NCBI GenBank assembly: GCA_035561515.1 | Contig: DATMXP010000009.1 | Coordinates: forward strand, 1-64,000 | Source: Terriglobales bacterium | GTDB lineage: Bacteria > Acidobacteriota > Terriglobia > Terriglobales > Acidobacteriaceae | Direction of reading: 5' to 3' | DNA length: 64,000 bases | In this document: positions 62,573-64,000 of the stretch, piece by piece | How the letters are laid out: every line of letters starts with the position of its first letter | Numbering within the stretch: position 1 is the first letter of the stretch | Made by a program: the position numbers and the translations under genes | Notes under the pieces: model-generated | Told to the model about the DNA's origin: nothing | Seen by the model: the letters and a program-made list of their open reading frames with translations, nothing else | Databases searched by the model: none

Positions 62573-63448
62573 TCAGATCAAATCAGCGAATGTCTTCTCC
62601 AGGCGGCGGAACGAGTAAGCGGCGTAGATGAGCATCATGATCGCGAAGCAAATGGAGTATGCGAGAAAAGCCCACTGGAAGGGAAGTCCGAACAGGGCCG
62701 CACGAAAGCCTTCGATGATTCCGGTGCCCGGGTTCAAAGCCAACACCCAGCGCCATTTTTCCGGTACCAGACTCGCGGGATAGATCACCGGAGTGGCAAA
62801 CATCCAGACCTGCACGAGGAACGGCAATGCGAACCGGATGTCACGAAACTTCACCGTTAAGGCGGAAAAGAGAAGCCCTACGCCCAACGCGAGCAGTGTC
62901 AGCAGGCATATTAAGGGAAGCAGCATCAAGACGTTCAGCGAAATGGGAATCTTGTGCCATACCATCAATCCGGCAAGTAAAGTGAATGCGATTGCGAAGT
63001 CCACGAGCGCCGCGAGGACGGAGGCGGCCGGGATGATCATCCGCGGAAAATATACCTTGGTGATCAGGTTTGAACTTCCCACGATGCTAGTAGAGCTATT
63101 GGTCACCGCTGCGGCGAAGAAGGTCCACGGCAGCAACCCGGCATAAGCAAAAACGGAATACGGGATTCCATCAGACGGCATCTTTGCGAGTCGTCCGAAG
63201 AAGAGCGTGAAAATGAGCATCGGGAATAAAGGCTGAATCAATGCCCAAACGGCGCCAAGAGCCGTTTGCTTGTAGCGAATCTTAATGTCACGCCAGGTTA
63301 GGAAGTAAAGGAGTTCACGATGCGCCCAAACGTCCGCGAGATTGAGCGCAACCCATCCGCGACTGGGAACAAGCGTGAGCAGCGGACGCTCAGGAAGGAC
63401 ATACGCAGGCGCTTCAACCGCATCCGTTGGTAAAGACTGGTTGCTCAC
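62573..63448 (-). CDS. wzm: Wzm-type ABC-2 transporter permease
   Basis: A 291-residue membrane protein with six helices in the ABC-2 pattern (WRDIKIRYKQTALGAVWALIQPLFPMLIFTLFFG near the N-terminus). It forms the polysaccharide channel with the Wzt ATPase. A GTG at 63448 is the start; no clear ribosome-binding site is seen. Confidence 0.93.
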   Translation of the reverse strand: MSNQSLPTDAVEAPAYVLPERPLLTLVPSRGWVALNLADVWAHRELLYFLTWRDIKIRYKQTALGAVWALIQPLFPMLIFTLFFGRLAKMPSDGIPYSVFAYAGLLPWTFFAAAVTNSSTSIVGSSNLITKVYFPRMIIPAASVLAALVDFAIAFTLLAGLMVWHKIPISLNVLMLLPLICLLTLLALGVGLLFSALTVKFRDIRFALPFLVQVWMFATPVIYPASLVPEKWRWVLALNPGTGIIEGFRAALFGLPFQWAFLAYSICFAIMMLIYAAYSFRRLEKTFADLI

Positions 63449-63595
63449 AATGATGAATTTGATCCTATATTGCCGAATAGGTTAACAGAAGAATTTCGTG
63501 CTCCGTGCTGCCGATTTCCAAAAAATACTCTGGGCCACAAGACTGTTACCGTTTCTTCCCAGTGAAATACCTGAGTGGACTGCGAGCTTTCGTCG

Positions 63596-64000
63596 TCAGC
63601 ACGGTCGTTTATCCGTGGACTCGACGAGATCGACAATCTCATTCGCCATTATTTGCCAAGTGCGAGTGCGCATTCTTTGAGCAATCGGTTCAAAAATTCT
63701 TTGGGCCGATTCTTTGTCGCGAGCCCACGTCGCAATCAATTCCGCCAGTTCAGCTGCGTCATTTGCGTCGTGGAGGAGGAAGCGTTCCGCGGATTGTGGA
63801 TAAAGCTCCGCGACTCCTGCCGATTTGCTGACAATTGCGGGTAGACCGAAGCAGATCGCCTCCTGGACGTTGAGCCCGAAAGCCTCGTAGCGGACCGGAC
63901 TCACCAGCAGATCGGACGCCGCATAAACGCTGGCGACGTCCTTCGTGAAACCCAGCAGACGAACGCTTTGTGAAAGTCCTTCGCGCCGGGCCTGCTCGTG
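63596..64000 (-). CDS. GT4-family glycosyltransferase (5' end beyond the window)
   Basis: The minus frame is open from the window edge: translating the last bases gives LLGFTKDVASVYAASDLLVSP, running into RYEAFGLNVQEAICFGLPAIVSK, the GT4 donor-site block. So this is the C-terminal part of another glycosyltransferase, at least 134 residues. It would be upstream of Wzm in the same operon, separated by 147 bases. Confidence 0.88.
   Translation of the reverse strand, partial: HEQARREGLSQSVRLLGFTKDVASVYAASDLLVSPVRYEAFGLNVQEAICFGLPAIVSKSAGVAELYPQSAERFLLHDANDAAELAELIATWARDKESAQRIFEPIAQRMRTRTWQIMANEIVDLVESTDKRPC

Overview
The window looks like chromosomal DNA of an Acidobacteriota member, probably class Terriglobia. 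This is inferred from gene content: an Oar-type TonB-dependent receptor with an N-terminal carboxypeptidase-regulatory-like domain, a PEGA-domain Ser/Thr kinase, a GH97 glycosidase, and a long ABC-transporter glycan locus. There is no 16S gene, insertion sequence, CRISPR array or prophage in the window, so the taxonomic call is inference only.

Layout. 1-2.4 kb: the tail of an RHS protein, an orphan RHS tip, two candidate immunity-type genes and a decayed RHS fragment, followed by a field of short perfect hairpins (2.37-2.77 kb). 2.9-6.6 kb: a membrane Ser/Thr kinase and its secreted partner. 6.6-7.4 kb: ribA (apparently leaderless) and tRNA-Ala(CGC). 7.9-11.1 kb: the TonB-dependent receptor. 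11.1-22.1 kb: a lipid and storage-granule neighbourhood (acyl-CoA ligase, GMC oxidoreductase, a divergent HMG-CoA reductase, WS/DGAT acyltransferase, PhaR, a six-repeat phasin-like protein, a lipase and an ABC1/UbiB kinase).

22.2-34.2 kb: a redox and nitric-oxide island. It has a cupin, hemerythrin, DUF488 protein, zinc-ribbon protein and a Cys-rich PAS-LuxR regulator on one side. On the other side are 2-oxoacid dehydrogenase E1 alpha/beta, an orphan NuoG-like protein, a 7Fe ferredoxin, a peroxiredoxin-fold protein without its peroxidatic Cys, and a quinol NO reductase. Four copies of one 17-bp palindrome (consensus ATATCGTA-N-TACGATAT) lie in front of exactly these transcription units and define a candidate regulon. 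This is the strongest unexplained signal in the window.

34.3-40.1 kb: GH97, YihY, MsrPQ and a STAS protein. 40.2-45.7 kb: a tightly coupled three-gene operon of a GAF-TM-HlyD fusion, an adaptor lipoprotein and a PqqD-M50 protease-HlyD fusion, a candidate undescribed export or envelope-processing system. It is followed by a histone-H1-like gene made of eight 24-bp repeats and an ArsC-family gene. 46.7-64 kb: a sigma54 activator, a giant secreted beta-helix/LamG protein with a phage-tail-fibre-like segment, a Wza-type export protein, and a minus-strand glycan operon of overlapping genes (partial GT, Wzm, Wzt, three GTs, a double GT, a methyltransferase, two GTs) that runs off the right edge.

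Functions are assigned by reading motifs; no database search was run. Many starts were moved downstream from the longest open frame, using ribosome-binding sites, signal peptides or overlaps with neighbours.
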